Part shown: piece by piece, positions 26,734-35,357 of the stretch
Layout: each line of letters opens with the position of its first letter
Position numbering within the stretch: the stretch's first letter is position 1
Origin: Treponema sp.
GTDB taxonomy: Bacteria > Spirochaetota > Spirochaetia > Treponematales > Breznakiellaceae
Assembly (NCBI GenBank): GCA_009777535.1
Contig: WRLP01000023.1
Span: 1-44,201, forward strand
DNA length: 44,201 nucleotides
Reading direction: 5' to 3'
Program-made: the position numbers and the translations under genes
The notes under the pieces: generated by a model
What the model saw: the letters and a program-made list of their open reading frames with translations, nothing else
Databases searched by the model: none
Told to the model about the DNA's origin: nothing

Positions 26734-27660
26734 ATGAAATTCATTAAAAGCATACCAATGGCCATTTGCGGGCTGCCGCTGGCTCTTGCCGCCCTGGGAA
26801 ACCTTTTTGCCCAGAATAATCTGCCGCAACTGAGAATAATTTGCGGTATTTTGTCCGCCATTGTATTGATAATATATTTGTTAAAAATTATTTTCCATTT
26901 TCCGCATGCAAGCGCAGAGCTGAAAACACCCATACCGTTAAGTGTCATGCCTGCCTCGACGATGGCGCTTATGCTCCTTGCCGTGTATGTAAAGGATTAT
27001 TTGAACGGCAGCGCCGCCCTTGTTTTGTGGTATGCGGCGGTGGCGGCGCATGTTTGCATAATGCTTCTGTTTGTCAGGCGCTTTATTGTCGGCTTTAAAC
27101 TGGGAACGGTATTCCCAAGCTGGTTCATTACCTTTGTGGGCATAATCACCGCCAGCGTAACTGCTCCGGCGATGAATGCCCGCCCCTTAGGGCAGGTAAT
27201 TTTTTACATAGGGTTTTCTCTTTATTTTATTGCACTGGCCCTTGTACTGTGGCGTATGCTGAAAGTCAAAATATTTCCCGAACCCGCCCGCCCGACCATC
27301 GCGATCTTTACCGCCCCAATGAGCCTGTGTATCGTAGGATATTTTCAGTCTTTCCCGCCGGCCGAGCGCAGTGCGCCTCTTGTTTACCTGATGCTTTGCA
27401 TTGCGGTAATAAGTTACATTTATGTTACGGTAATGATGTTCTCTCTGTTAAGGATAAAATTTTACCCTACCTACGCGGCCTATACCTTCCCCTGTGTCAT
27501 AAGCGCTCTTGCATTCAGGGCGGGCGGCAGTTTTCTTGCCGCGCAGGGATACGGTTTTTTCGCTCCGCTTGTGCATTTTAGTTACTGGGCAGCCATCGCG
27601 GCGGTACTGTTTGTTTTGGCGCACTATATCAGGTATTTCCTGTTCTGGCTTAAATTCTAG
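26734..27660 (+). CDS. TDT-family transporter or channel (TehA/SLAC1-like)
   Basis: The 308-residue protein is almost wholly hydrophobic, with about ten predicted membrane helices, an N-terminal MAICGLPLALAALGNLF resembling the TehA/SLAC1 start, and a hydrophilic C-terminus of only a few residues. The family includes tellurite-resistance protein TehA, C4-dicarboxylate carriers and anion channels; the substrate cannot be read from the sequence. GAGGG precedes the ATG at 26734, eleven bases after the redox protein. It converges on pyruvate kinase with a 20-base gap. Confidence 0.75.
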   Translation: MKFIKSIPMAICGLPLALAALGNLFAQNNLPQLRIICGILSAIVLIIYLLKIIFHFPHASAELKTPIPLSVMPASTMALMLLAVYVKDYLNGSAALVLWYAAVAAHVCIMLLFVRRFIVGFKLGTVFPSWFITFVGIITASVTAPAMNARPLGQVIFYIGFSLYFIALALVLWRMLKVKIFPEPARPTIAIFTAPMSLCIVGYFQSFPPAERSAPLVYLMLCIAVISYIYVTVMMFSLLRIKFYPTYAAYTFPCVISALAFRAGGSFLAAQGYGFFAPLVHFSYWAAIAAVLFVLAHYIRYFLFWLKF

Positions 27661-27680
27661 AGCGCCCTGCGCCTGAAACT

Positions 27681-29495
27681 TTATATTGATCCTTCGTACA
27701 CAAGCAGCTGCTCTGCGTCCAGTGTTACCGTAAGTCCCGATTCAAGGGTTTTTATCGCGTTTGTTATATCGGTAAGCCAGACAAGACGGGGATTAATATA
27801 CCTTAGATGCTGTTCGCTTAATTCCGATACGCCTTCACAGACAACGCCGTTTACCAGGCGGATTATAGGCGTATAGTCGGGCGTAAGCACCTTGCATACG
27901 AGTATTTCCCCGCCGCCGATGGACATTATTTTGTTACGCGCATCGGTAGGAGTCGCTGCATGAATAACCCTGCCCCTTGCGCGTGTAATACCCGGGTCTG
28001 CATGGCCGCCGGAGCTGGTACGCGCAAGAACTGTTCCAAGGATAAGGACACGTACGGTGTTAATCATGTTCGGGCTTTTAAGCGGCAATCCCGCAATTAG
28101 AACTATTTTATCCGATATGCCGGCAGTTCCGGTATCCATAGCCGCCTTCATTGACGCCTGGATCATGCTCTCTGAATCTTCTACCCTCGGCCTAAGGCAT
28201 GTTTGAACGCCCCAATACAACTGCATTCTTCTTTCGTTATGCGGATCAGAAGTAAAGGCAAGAATGGGTTTGTCTGGCCTATAGGCGCTCAAGAGTCTTG
28301 CGGTATTGCCGCTTATGCTGGGCGCGACTATGGCCCTGGCGTTAACGGATGCCGCTATTTCCACACCCGAGCGCGACATTATAATTCCAAGATTTTCTTT
28401 TGGGTTATATGCGTCTAAAAGACATTCATCGCGCGAATTTTTCATGCGTTCATTGAATTCTTCTGATTGCTCAACAGTCATTACAATTTTTTCCATTGTT
28501 TTTACAGCTTCCAGCGGATATGCGCCCGATGCTGTTTCGCCGGAAAGCATAACGGCATCCGTACCGTCAAAAACCGCGTTCGCAACATCGGTCAGCTCTG
28601 CGCGGGTGGGGCGGGGATTTACAATCATCGATTCCAGCATCTGTGTCGCTGTGATCACGGGCTTTCCGGCTCTGCGGCAAATGTTGATAATGTGTTTTTG
28701 CGCAAGCGGTATCTGTTCGCCGGGAAGCTGTACACCGAGATCTCCCCTTGCAACCATTACACCGTCCGCAAGCTCGGCAATTTCTTTAATGTTTTCCAGC
28801 CCTTCGCTGTTTTCTATTTTCGCAATGATTTTTATATCCGAGTTGAGGCTGACAAGATATTTTCTTATTTCTGTAATCTCATTTGGAAAACTGACAAAGC
28901 TGGCGGCAATATAGTCAATATCCATTTTTACGCCGAAGGCTATATCCTTCATGTCCTGTTCGCCAATAATGGGAAGATGAGCGTGTACACCGATTAGGTT
29001 AACATTTTTTTTGCTGCCAATGGAGGCTTTGTTGTTTGCGCGGCAATTTATAACACCGTCTTTAACGCCGGTTACTTCAAGTTCAAGAAGCCCATCGGCG
29101 ACAAGAATGCGATGCCCGCATTGCAGCTTTGACGCAGCTTCTTTCCAGTTGATGGAAATGCGCGCCGGCCCTCCGTTATGCGCCGCCGTGCTGAGGCAGT
29201 CGTCAGTTGTGACTGTTACTTCTTCGCCCTCGTTTATCGTTACCTTGCCGTCATTTTCAACATTGCCTGTCCGGATCTCCGGCCCCTTGGTGTCCAGCAA
29301 AATTGCGACGGGAATTCCCAGCTCGCCGGAAATACGTTTTACGCGCTCAATTGAAGCGCGGTGCGTATCATGCGTTCCATGTGAAAAATTCAGACGGGCG
29401 ACATTCATGCCTGCAAGAATAAGGTCCCGGACTATGGTGTCTTCGAATGTAGAAGGACCCAAAGAACATACGATTTTTGTTTTTCTGTTTTGCAT
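27681..29495 (-). CDS. pyk: Pyruvate kinase with C-terminal extension
   Basis: It converts PEP and ADP to pyruvate and ATP. The N-terminus KTKIVCSLGPSTFED, MNVARLNFSHGTHD, AKIENSEGLEN, VMVARGDLGVQLP and the signature TATQMLESM...PTRAELTDVANAV are all present. At 604 residues it is about 130 longer than the usual enzyme. The extension (after about residue 470) contains GGHADPGITRARGRVI and IMSIGGGEILVCKVLTPDY, suggestive of the swivelling PEP-utiliser domain seen in some Bacillus enzymes, but without the usual catalytic-histidine SHA motif. The start is the ATG at 29495 behind AGG; upstream in-frame codons overlap the divergent rsmE region. Confidence 0.92.
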   Translation of the reverse strand: MQNRKTKIVCSLGPSTFEDTIVRDLILAGMNVARLNFSHGTHDTHRASIERVKRISGELGIPVAILLDTKGPEIRTGNVENDGKVTINEGEEVTVTTDDCLSTAAHNGGPARISINWKEAASKLQCGHRILVADGLLELEVTGVKDGVINCRANNKASIGSKKNVNLIGVHAHLPIIGEQDMKDIAFGVKMDIDYIAASFVSFPNEITEIRKYLVSLNSDIKIIAKIENSEGLENIKEIAELADGVMVARGDLGVQLPGEQIPLAQKHIINICRRAGKPVITATQMLESMIVNPRPTRAELTDVANAVFDGTDAVMLSGETASGAYPLEAVKTMEKIVMTVEQSEEFNERMKNSRDECLLDAYNPKENLGIIMSRSGVEIAASVNARAIVAPSISGNTARLLSAYRPDKPILAFTSDPHNERRMQLYWGVQTCLRPRVEDSESMIQASMKAAMDTGTAGISDKIVLIAGLPLKSPNMINTVRVLILGTVLARTSSGGHADPGITRARGRVIHAATPTDARNKIMSIGGGEILVCKVLTPDYTPIIRLVNGVVCEGVSELSEQHLRYINPRLVWLTDITNAIKTLESGLTVTLDAEQLLVYEGSI

Positions 29496-29607
29496 ATTAT
29501 TACCTGTTTTTTTTGTTGATACGATACTAAACTTTATTCTGCAGATATGCAAGTGGGCGGTACTCTGAAATACGGGGCAGCCCCCTGATCCCCAACCTCC
29601 AATTTTA

Positions 29608-29616
29608 TGATATAAT
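29608..29616 (+). promoter_or_regulatory. Extended -10 promoter of rsmE
   Basis: TGATATAAT is an extended -10 element (TGN plus a perfect TATAAT at 29611-29616) that ends six bases before the GTG at 29623. No Shine-Dalgarno sequence and no good -35 box are present. A leaderless transcript is predicted. Confidence 0.6.
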
Positions 29617-29622
29617 ACAGGC

Positions 29623-30369
29623 GTGAACATAATTCTTTTTGAAGAGTACGAAGTCGGCAAAAATTTACCCAGGCGTGATGAACGCACCATTCATCTGTTA
29701 AAGGTACTTCATAAAAAAAGAGGTGATGTTTTTGAAGCCGGAATTCTGGGCGGACTGAGGGGTACGGGCAGAATTGAAAAAATCAATATAGACGGATCGA
29801 TTTTTGTTTCATTGAGTTTGAATGAAAGCCCCCCGCCCAGGCTCGCAATCCGGGTAGCGGTAGGGTTTCCAAGGCCGATCCAGATACGCAGATTTTTACG
29901 CGACCTTTCCAATCTGGGAGTGGAGGCAATTGATCTTGTCGGGACCGACATGGGCGAAAAAAGCTACCGCGATACAAAGCTGCTGTCCGGCGGCGGCGCC
30001 AGGGCGGCTCTTGTCGAAGGGGCGGTACAGGCGCGTGACACAAATGTGCCGGAGCTTGCGGTATTCGGACAACTATCTGACTGGCTGAAGAGCCGGCCGT
30101 GGGGAAACGGCGAAAGCAGCAGGCGTCTTCCGCTCCTGGTTGCACTTGACAATGTACGGCCGGAAGGAGCATTTTCCCGCCAGGCTCCGGCAAGACGGCC
30201 GGTTGTACTCGCAGTGGGGCCGGAACGGGGCTGGTCGGACAGGGAACGCGATCTGCTGGAAGAAGCCGGTTTCTCGCGCCTTTCCATGGGAAGCCGCGCC
30301 CTGCGAACCGAGACTGCCTGTGTCGCGGCGGCAATTCTGGCGATGGAAAAAATGGGAGAACTGGAATAG
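29623..30369 (+). CDS. rsmE: 16S rRNA (uracil-1498-N3)-methyltransferase
   Basis: This SPOUT-class methyltransferase modifies U1498 of 16S rRNA. The 248-residue length is normal, and the C-terminal knot motifs are clear: VVLAVGPERGWSDRERDLLEE and LSMGSRALRTETACVAA. The GTG start at 29623 is supported by the promoter placement. It is followed nine bases later by the putative metalloprotease gene. Confidence 0.9.
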   Translation: MNIILFEEYEVGKNLPRRDERTIHLLKVLHKKRGDVFEAGILGGLRGTGRIEKINIDGSIFVSLSLNESPPPRLAIRVAVGFPRPIQIRRFLRDLSNLGVEAIDLVGTDMGEKSYRDTKLLSGGGARAALVEGAVQARDTNVPELAVFGQLSDWLKSRPWGNGESSRRLPLLVALDNVRPEGAFSRQAPARRPVVLAVGPERGWSDRERDLLEEAGFSRLSMGSRALRTETACVAAAILAMEKMGELE

Positions 30370-30377
30370 GAGATAAT

Positions 30378-31184
30378 GTGAATCAGGATAGTATAAAAGA
30401 AAAACTGTTAACCATCGAAGATGCGCCGCTTGAATTTTCACTTGTTTTTTCCGGAAAAAAAAGCAAAAAGGTGAACGGGCTTTACAAGCCGGACAGCAGG
30501 GAAATTATCATTCATAACCGGAATTTTGCCCAGAGTAAATCGGGAGACAATCTGCTGCTCTATACGGCCATTCATGAATACGCCCATCATCTTCACGCCT
30601 GCTCGCGGGGAGGCACCTTGTCGCCGCGCGCCCATACATCGGAGTTTTGGGCGATTTTCCACGACCTGCTGGAAAAGGCGGAGGCAAAAAAAGTTTACCG
30701 CGATGTGTTTATAGAATCACCGGAGCTTTCAAAATTGACGGATGTTATCCGCATAAAATATTTGCGTAACAACGGAGAACTGGTCAAGGAAATGGGCAGG
30801 CATTTGCTGAAGGCGCATGAACTGTGCACCGGTATCGGCGTGCGTTTTGAAGACTATGTAGACAGAATGCTGCGAATCCCGCGCACAACCGCCAATACAG
30901 CGATCAGAATGTATGAATATGATCTTAACCCCGATGTGGGCGCCGACAATATGAAATTCCTTGCCGGTATCCGGGACGGCAGCGACCGTAAAGCCGCCGA
31001 AACCGCGCTTATAAAGGGTAAAAGCCCGGACTCGGTAAAAATAGCCGTCCGTAAAAAAACAGATACAGAAGATCCGGTGCAGCTTTTACAAAAGGAAAAA
31101 CTCAGGCTGGAGCGTACAATAGAAACTCTTTCAAAACGGCTTGAAGATGTAAAGCGGGAGCTGGGCGAAAACAAATGGAAATGA
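30378..31184 (+). CDS. Putative HExxH metalloprotease with coiled-coil tail
   Basis: I do not recognise the family as a whole. The 268-residue protein has a zinc-binding helix H66-E67-Y68-A69-H70 in AIHEYAHHLHA, and a glutamate in HTSEFWAIFHDLL about 23 residues further on that could be the third ligand, as in gluzincins. The middle (about 130-190) holds a repetitive helical segment that may bind nucleic acid (GVRFEDYVDRMLRIPRTTANTAIRMYEYDL). The last 35 residues form a coiled coil. There is no signal peptide, so it should act in the cytoplasm. AGGAG precedes the GTG start. It is likely cotranscribed with rsmE. Confidence 0.65.
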   Translation: MNQDSIKEKLLTIEDAPLEFSLVFSGKKSKKVNGLYKPDSREIIIHNRNFAQSKSGDNLLLYTAIHEYAHHLHACSRGGTLSPRAHTSEFWAIFHDLLEKAEAKKVYRDVFIESPELSKLTDVIRIKYLRNNGELVKEMGRHLLKAHELCTGIGVRFEDYVDRMLRIPRTTANTAIRMYEYDLNPDVGADNMKFLAGIRDGSDRKAAETALIKGKSPDSVKIAVRKKTDTEDPVQLLQKEKLRLERTIETLSKRLEDVKRELGENKWK

Positions 31185-31193
31185 GGCAGAGCA

Positions 31194-31222
31194 TTGAGGA
31201 AAGCTGATTTTTCCGCTATTCT
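31194..31222 (+). promoter_or_regulatory. Promoter of murG operon
   Basis: TTGAGG (31194-31199), a 17-bp spacer and TATTCT (31217-31222) lie six bases before the murG ATG at 31229. No Shine-Dalgarno sequence is present at murG, so a leaderless transcript is predicted. Confidence 0.6.
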
Positions 31223-31228
31223 GCTAAC

Positions 31229-32356
31229 ATGGTGAATATCGCTTTTACCGGGGGAGGCACAGGGGGGCACATCTATCCCGGACTGGCAGTTGCGGCGGAA
31301 CTTAAACGCCTGCTTGTTGGGTGCAGGCTGTTTTGGATAGGTTCCTCTGCGGGCATGGACAGGAACCTGGTAGAAGAAGCAGGGCTGGAGTTTTTCGGCA
31401 TTCCTGCCGGAAAGCTAAGGCGTTATTTTTCTTTCAGGACCTTCCCGGATTTTTTTAAGGTTGCGGCCGGATTTTTTGCCGCCAGAAAAATCCTTAAAAG
31501 GGAAAAGGCGAGCCTCCTTTTTTCCAAAGGCGGTTTTGTAAGCGTGCCGCCATGCGCCGCTGCGGCTTCACTTGGCGTCCCAGTTTTTACCCACGAGTCG
31601 GACTTTAGCCCCGGGCTCGCCACAAGGATCAATTCGCGCTTTGCGGCGCGGACAGGGGGCAAAATTTTTACCGCTTATGATGATACAAAGCGCTATCTGC
31701 CCCAGTTTGTACACGAACACGTAATGGTAACAGGCAACCCTGTGCGGGAAGAATTCCGCAGCGCATCGGCGCAGAGGGCTCTTGCCTTTCTGGGATTAAA
31801 TGCGGATGCGCGGATTTTGCTTGTTCTTGGCGGTTCGCAGGGTGCAAGGGAGATAAATGATCTTGTCCGCGCCGCGCTTCCGGTATTAACAAAGCATTAT
31901 ACGGTTATTCATCAGTACGGCTCTGCCCGGGAATGGGACATACCAGCTTCGGAGCGCTATAGGCCCTATCCCTATATACGGGACGAAATTCCTGATGTAT
32001 TATCGGCATCAGAGATGGTGTTAAGCCGCAGCGGCGCCGGAACGGTTTGGGAATGTGCTGTTTTAGGCAAGCCGATGCTGCTTATACCATTATGCGGAAC
32101 GGGAACCAGGGGGGATCAGGCAGAAAACGCCCGCTTTTTCGAAAAAGCCGGCGCCGCCAGGGTCTTGATGGGGGCGAACCCCGAATCGCTTATAAAGGCA
32201 GTTACTGTTCTTGCCGAGGACAAAAATGTACGCTCAGCAATGTCGGCGGCGGCGCTCAGGGCGGGGAATATGGACGGAGCGGCAACTATAGCCCGTATAA
32301 TCGCGGCGGCGCCGGCGGTAAAAAGAGGGGAAAAAAATGGATTTTGCGGCAGTTGA
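31229..32356 (+). CDS. murG: UDP-GlcNAc:lipid I N-acetylglucosaminyltransferase MurG
   Basis: It adds N-acetylglucosamine to lipid I on the inner face of the membrane to make lipid II for peptidoglycan. Glycine-rich loops are visible at GGGTGGHIYPGLAVA and GGSQGAREINDLV, along with the donor-site motif SRSGAGTVWE and GDQAENARFF. The 375-residue length is normal. It opens a run of overlapping genes (cvpA, holB, two-component pair); its last 20 bases overlap cvpA. Confidence 0.95.
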   Translation: MVNIAFTGGGTGGHIYPGLAVAAELKRLLVGCRLFWIGSSAGMDRNLVEEAGLEFFGIPAGKLRRYFSFRTFPDFFKVAAGFFAARKILKREKASLLFSKGGFVSVPPCAAAASLGVPVFTHESDFSPGLATRINSRFAARTGGKIFTAYDDTKRYLPQFVHEHVMVTGNPVREEFRSASAQRALAFLGLNADARILLVLGGSQGAREINDLVRAALPVLTKHYTVIHQYGSAREWDIPASERYRPYPYIRDEIPDVLSASEMVLSRSGAGTVWECAVLGKPMLLIPLCGTGTRGDQAENARFFEKAGAARVLMGANPESLIKAVTVLAEDKNVRSAMSAAALRAGNMDGAATIARIIAAAPAVKRGEKNGFCGS

Positions 32357-32816
32357 TATTATATTTATAGCATTGATTGTTTTATTTACAGTGCGCTGCG
32401 CTCTGCGGGGCTTTATCGGCGAATTTATGTCAATGGCTTCCGTAGTACTGGGACTTTTGGCTGCATTGTACTTTTACAAGAAGGGCGGCGAGTTGATCAG
32501 AAGTAAATATTTGCCGGATATGAAAATTCTTCCCTTGGTTATTGCCTTTGTTGCGCTTTTCGTGATCGTTTTTATCACGATAAGATTTCTTGAAAAACTG
32601 CTTGCCGATGTTATTGACGGCATCAGGCTGGGTGACGCGGATCGTTTCCTTGGGATTCTCTTTGGTTTTGTCGAAGGCGTTATTGTGGTAAGCCTGGTGC
32701 TTTTTATTTTTAGCATCCAGCCTCTTTTTGATCCGGATTCAATTCTTGCAAACAGTTTTTTCGCAAGGGTGCTGCTTCCGTTAATTACCGGAGCCGGCGG
32801 TTCGGCAAATGTTTGA
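32337..32816 (+). CDS. CvpA-family membrane protein
   Basis: The 159-residue protein has four hydrophobic helices and the CvpA/colicin-V-production pattern, with GFIGEFMSMASVVLGLLAALYFY near the start and a DRFLGILFGFVEGVIVVSLVL block. The family's role is uncertain and linked to envelope integrity. AAGAGGGGAAAAAA lies before the ATG, inside the end of murG. It overlaps holB by eight bases. Confidence 0.85.
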   Translation: MDFAAVDIIFIALIVLFTVRCALRGFIGEFMSMASVVLGLLAALYFYKKGGELIRSKYLPDMKILPLVIAFVALFVIVFITIRFLEKLLADVIDGIRLGDADRFLGILFGFVEGVIVVSLVLFIFSIQPLFDPDSILANSFFARVLLPLITGAGGSANV

Positions 32817-34164
32817 AAATATTATCGAGCAGGCTGCAGCGCTGCAGCTTAAAGACGATATTCTTTCCCGCCGCCTGGCCCCTTCGATTTTGCTTTTCGG
32901 CCCCGCTGCATCGGGCAAGGGCAGCGCTGCACTCGAACTGGCGCGCGTTAATTCCTGCGCAGACGGCGCTTCATGGAAGTGTTCATGCCCGGACTGCGAA
33001 CGCCACCGCCATCTGCTGCACAGCGATCTATTGATTCTGGGCCCGCGCAATTTTTCCGCCGAAATCTCGGCTTCCGCTTCCGCCTTCCTGCGCGAGCCTT
33101 CGGTCGCTGCGGTTAAAACGCTTTTTATCCGCTCACTGCGGAAGTTAATGGCGCGTTTTTCACCCGTGCTAATGGAAGACGATCCAAAAGCGGGGAAACT
33201 ATCCCCGCTTTTACAGTCCCTCGAAGAAGGATTAAACGAAATTGATGCAAGCGGAAAGGATGCGGATAACGGGGCGCTGGAAAAACTGTGCAATGCCCTT
33301 GCCGAAAAAGCGCTCAAACTGGAAAGTGAAGGCATAAGCGATACAATTCCGGTTGCCCATATAAGGCAGGCAGCCTGGTGGTGCCGTCTTGCACCTGCCG
33401 GCAGGAGAAAAACCCTTTTAATCGAAAACGCCGATCGCATGAAGGAAGCATCGGGGAATTCGCTTCTTAAGCTGCTGGAGGAGCCTCCCGCGACTGTAAC
33501 CATAATTTTAACCGCACTAAGAAGCGAGACTCTCATGCCGACAATTTTATCCCGGCTGCGGCCTTATCGCTTTGTTAACCGCAGTCAAATAAAAGAAAAG
33601 GAAGTTATCCGCAGGGTTTTCCGCGATTCCGCCGAAGATCGCATGGAAGCCGGCTTTTCAGGCGGCGGATTAATCAGTGTTTACCTTAATTCGTTTCTTG
33701 TGCGCAGCGATGAAAAACTATATCCCAGAGCCGCCTTTTTTCTGGCTTCCCTCGCGAGGGCCGTCTTTGTTTCACTTAAAAGAAAAGGCGCAGCCGGAAT
33801 ACCCGCTCCAATAACGGCTCTGGGCGAGCGTTATTCGCCAATTTCTGATGCTGCCGGGTATGCGCGTATAACAAGAATGCCGGAGGTAGTCCGGACGCTT
33901 CTGTCGGAAAGCAGCGGCCTTGAAAAAAAATCATTTTCGCGCTTTCTTGGCATTGGCATGAACATGGTTTCCCAGGCGTTCAGGGATTACAATGAGGATA
34001 CGGACAAACCGGAAAAACCGGTATTTATCGCATACAGGGATATTTTCAGGAAGTATTTCCACGAAGCGCAGACCTCTGTTAATGTTCTGAATCAAAACCC
34101 GGCAATGGCGATGGAAACACTTTTTTTCAGGCTGGAAGAAGCCCTTGCAAGGGGGCAGGCATGA
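32809..34164 (+). CDS. holB: DNA polymerase III delta'-like clamp-loader subunit
   Basis: This AAA+-type protein of 451 residues has a Walker-like loop GPAASGKGSAALELA (GKG in place of GKT/GKS), a small zinc-type cluster CSCPDC, and a sensor block ETLMPTILSRLRPYRF next to LLKLLEEPPATVTIILTA, which is typical of the delta'/DnaX family. Its zinc cluster and position favour delta'. The unusual P-loop suggests it may not hydrolyse ATP, as is true of other delta' subunits. An extra acidic segment of about 60 residues (about 130-190) separates the Walker loop from the LLKLLEEP block, so the protein is longer than most homologues. It overlaps the next gene by four bases. Confidence 0.82.
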   Translation: MFENIIEQAAALQLKDDILSRRLAPSILLFGPAASGKGSAALELARVNSCADGASWKCSCPDCERHRHLLHSDLLILGPRNFSAEISASASAFLREPSVAAVKTLFIRSLRKLMARFSPVLMEDDPKAGKLSPLLQSLEEGLNEIDASGKDADNGALEKLCNALAEKALKLESEGISDTIPVAHIRQAAWWCRLAPAGRRKTLLIENADRMKEASGNSLLKLLEEPPATVTIILTALRSETLMPTILSRLRPYRFVNRSQIKEKEVIRRVFRDSAEDRMEAGFSGGGLISVYLNSFLVRSDEKLYPRAAFFLASLARAVFVSLKRKGAAGIPAPITALGERYSPISDAAGYARITRMPEVVRTLLSESSGLEKKSFSRFLGIGMNMVSQAFRDYNEDTDKPEKPVFIAYRDIFRKYFHEAQTSVNVLNQNPAMAMETLFFRLEEALARGQA

Positions 34165-35357
34165 GCGACTTTTACAGGCGCGCCTTAAAAAAACAGGATA
34201 AGCTCACCGTGGAAAAGTACCGGGAGCTTTTATGCTCCGCTGCGGGAGAGATTAGCCGCCTGGAGACCGTGCTTAATTCCATACCTGTCGGCATTTTGGT
34301 ATGCGACGAGAATCATTCGCTTGTAATGGCGAACAAAAGCGCGCAAAGACTGCTGCCATTGAACGTCCGTGAAGGCGGTTTGCTTTGGTCAGTTATACAA
34401 GACAAGCGGATTGTTGAATTTTTGCGCAGCATTCTTTTGAACAGCGACAAGGTGATGGATAAGGAACTTGATATTGCGCTGGGCGGGCAAAACCGGCTGC
34501 TTTCTATCAGTGTTGTTCCCCTTGTGTGGGAGCATAGGGTTACCGGCTCGCTGACTTACATCGAGGACATTACCGAAAAACGGAAGGGGGAGTCGCGCCT
34601 TCGCAGAGCGGAAAATCTGGCAAGCCTTACGACTTTGGCGGCCGGTGTAGCCCACGAAATCAAAAACCCGCTTGGCTCCATTTCAATTCATCTTCAATTG
34701 ATGCGGAAATCACTGTCCAGAAAAGATGATGCCGCTGTTCAGGAAGGATACTTCAGGGTGTTAAACGAAGAGATAGACAGGCTTAACAAAATAGTAGTTG
34801 ACTTTCTCTTTGCTGTGCGCCCCATGGCCCTGGAATTGCGGGAAGGAAATCTTAATGCCCTGATTCTCGATCTGATTCAGTTTATCCGTCCGGAAATGGA
34901 GCAGGGTAATATCCGCTGTCTTCCTGAATTGGACGAGAACATACCTCCTTTTCTTATGGACGCCCGTTATATGAAACAGGCTTTACTTAATCTTGTGAAA
35001 AACTCAGAGGCCGCAATGCCGGACGGAGGGCTTTTAACCATTGCAACAAGGCGTATTGATAACGAAATAAAAATCAATGTATGCGACACGGGAACGGGAA
35101 TAGGCGAAGATAATCTGGCAAGAATATTCGAGCCTTATTTTACAACAAAGGAAACGGGAACCGGCCTTGGGCTTACTACAGTATATAAAATAATAAAGGA
35201 ACATCAGGGTGAAATTTCAGTTGATTCAAGAGAAGGTGAGGGCACCAATTTCGAAATAGTTATGCCTATCCCTCAGAAAGAACGGCGCATGATTGCGTAT
35301 AACGAACCGGATGGCGGCGCACAGGCCGTTACCGCTTCCAAAGGAGCCAAAAAATGA
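34161..35357 (+). CDS. NtrB/AtoS-like sensor histidine kinase
   Basis: The 398-residue kinase has a single PAS domain (about 35-140, IPVGILVCDENHSLVMANKSAQRLL), HisKA with the phospho-acceptor in GVAHEIKNPLGSI, and an ATPase domain (LLNLVKNSEAAMP, VCDTGTGIGEDN, GTGLGLTTV). There is no membrane helix, so it senses a cytoplasmic signal. Its stop overlaps the start of the sigma-54 response regulator that follows, its evident partner. A similar kinase/regulator pair near murG is, as I recall, present in Treponema pallidum (AtoS/AtoC). Confidence 0.88.
   Translation: MSDFYRRALKKQDKLTVEKYRELLCSAAGEISRLETVLNSIPVGILVCDENHSLVMANKSAQRLLPLNVREGGLLWSVIQDKRIVEFLRSILLNSDKVMDKELDIALGGQNRLLSISVVPLVWEHRVTGSLTYIEDITEKRKGESRLRRAENLASLTTLAAGVAHEIKNPLGSISIHLQLMRKSLSRKDDAAVQEGYFRVLNEEIDRLNKIVVDFLFAVRPMALELREGNLNALILDLIQFIRPEMEQGNIRCLPELDENIPPFLMDARYMKQALLNLVKNSEAAMPDGGLLTIATRRIDNEIKINVCDTGTGIGEDNLARIFEPYFTTKETGTGLGLTTVYKIIKEHQGEISVDSREGEGTNFEIVMPIPQKERRMIAYNEPDGGAQAVTASKGAKK

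Noticed and set aside
29496-29690. Extended pyruvate kinase start at 29690
   Set aside because: The extra 65 residues overlap the rsmE start and promoter and do not resemble pyruvate kinase; the ATG at 29495 begins the normal N-terminus.
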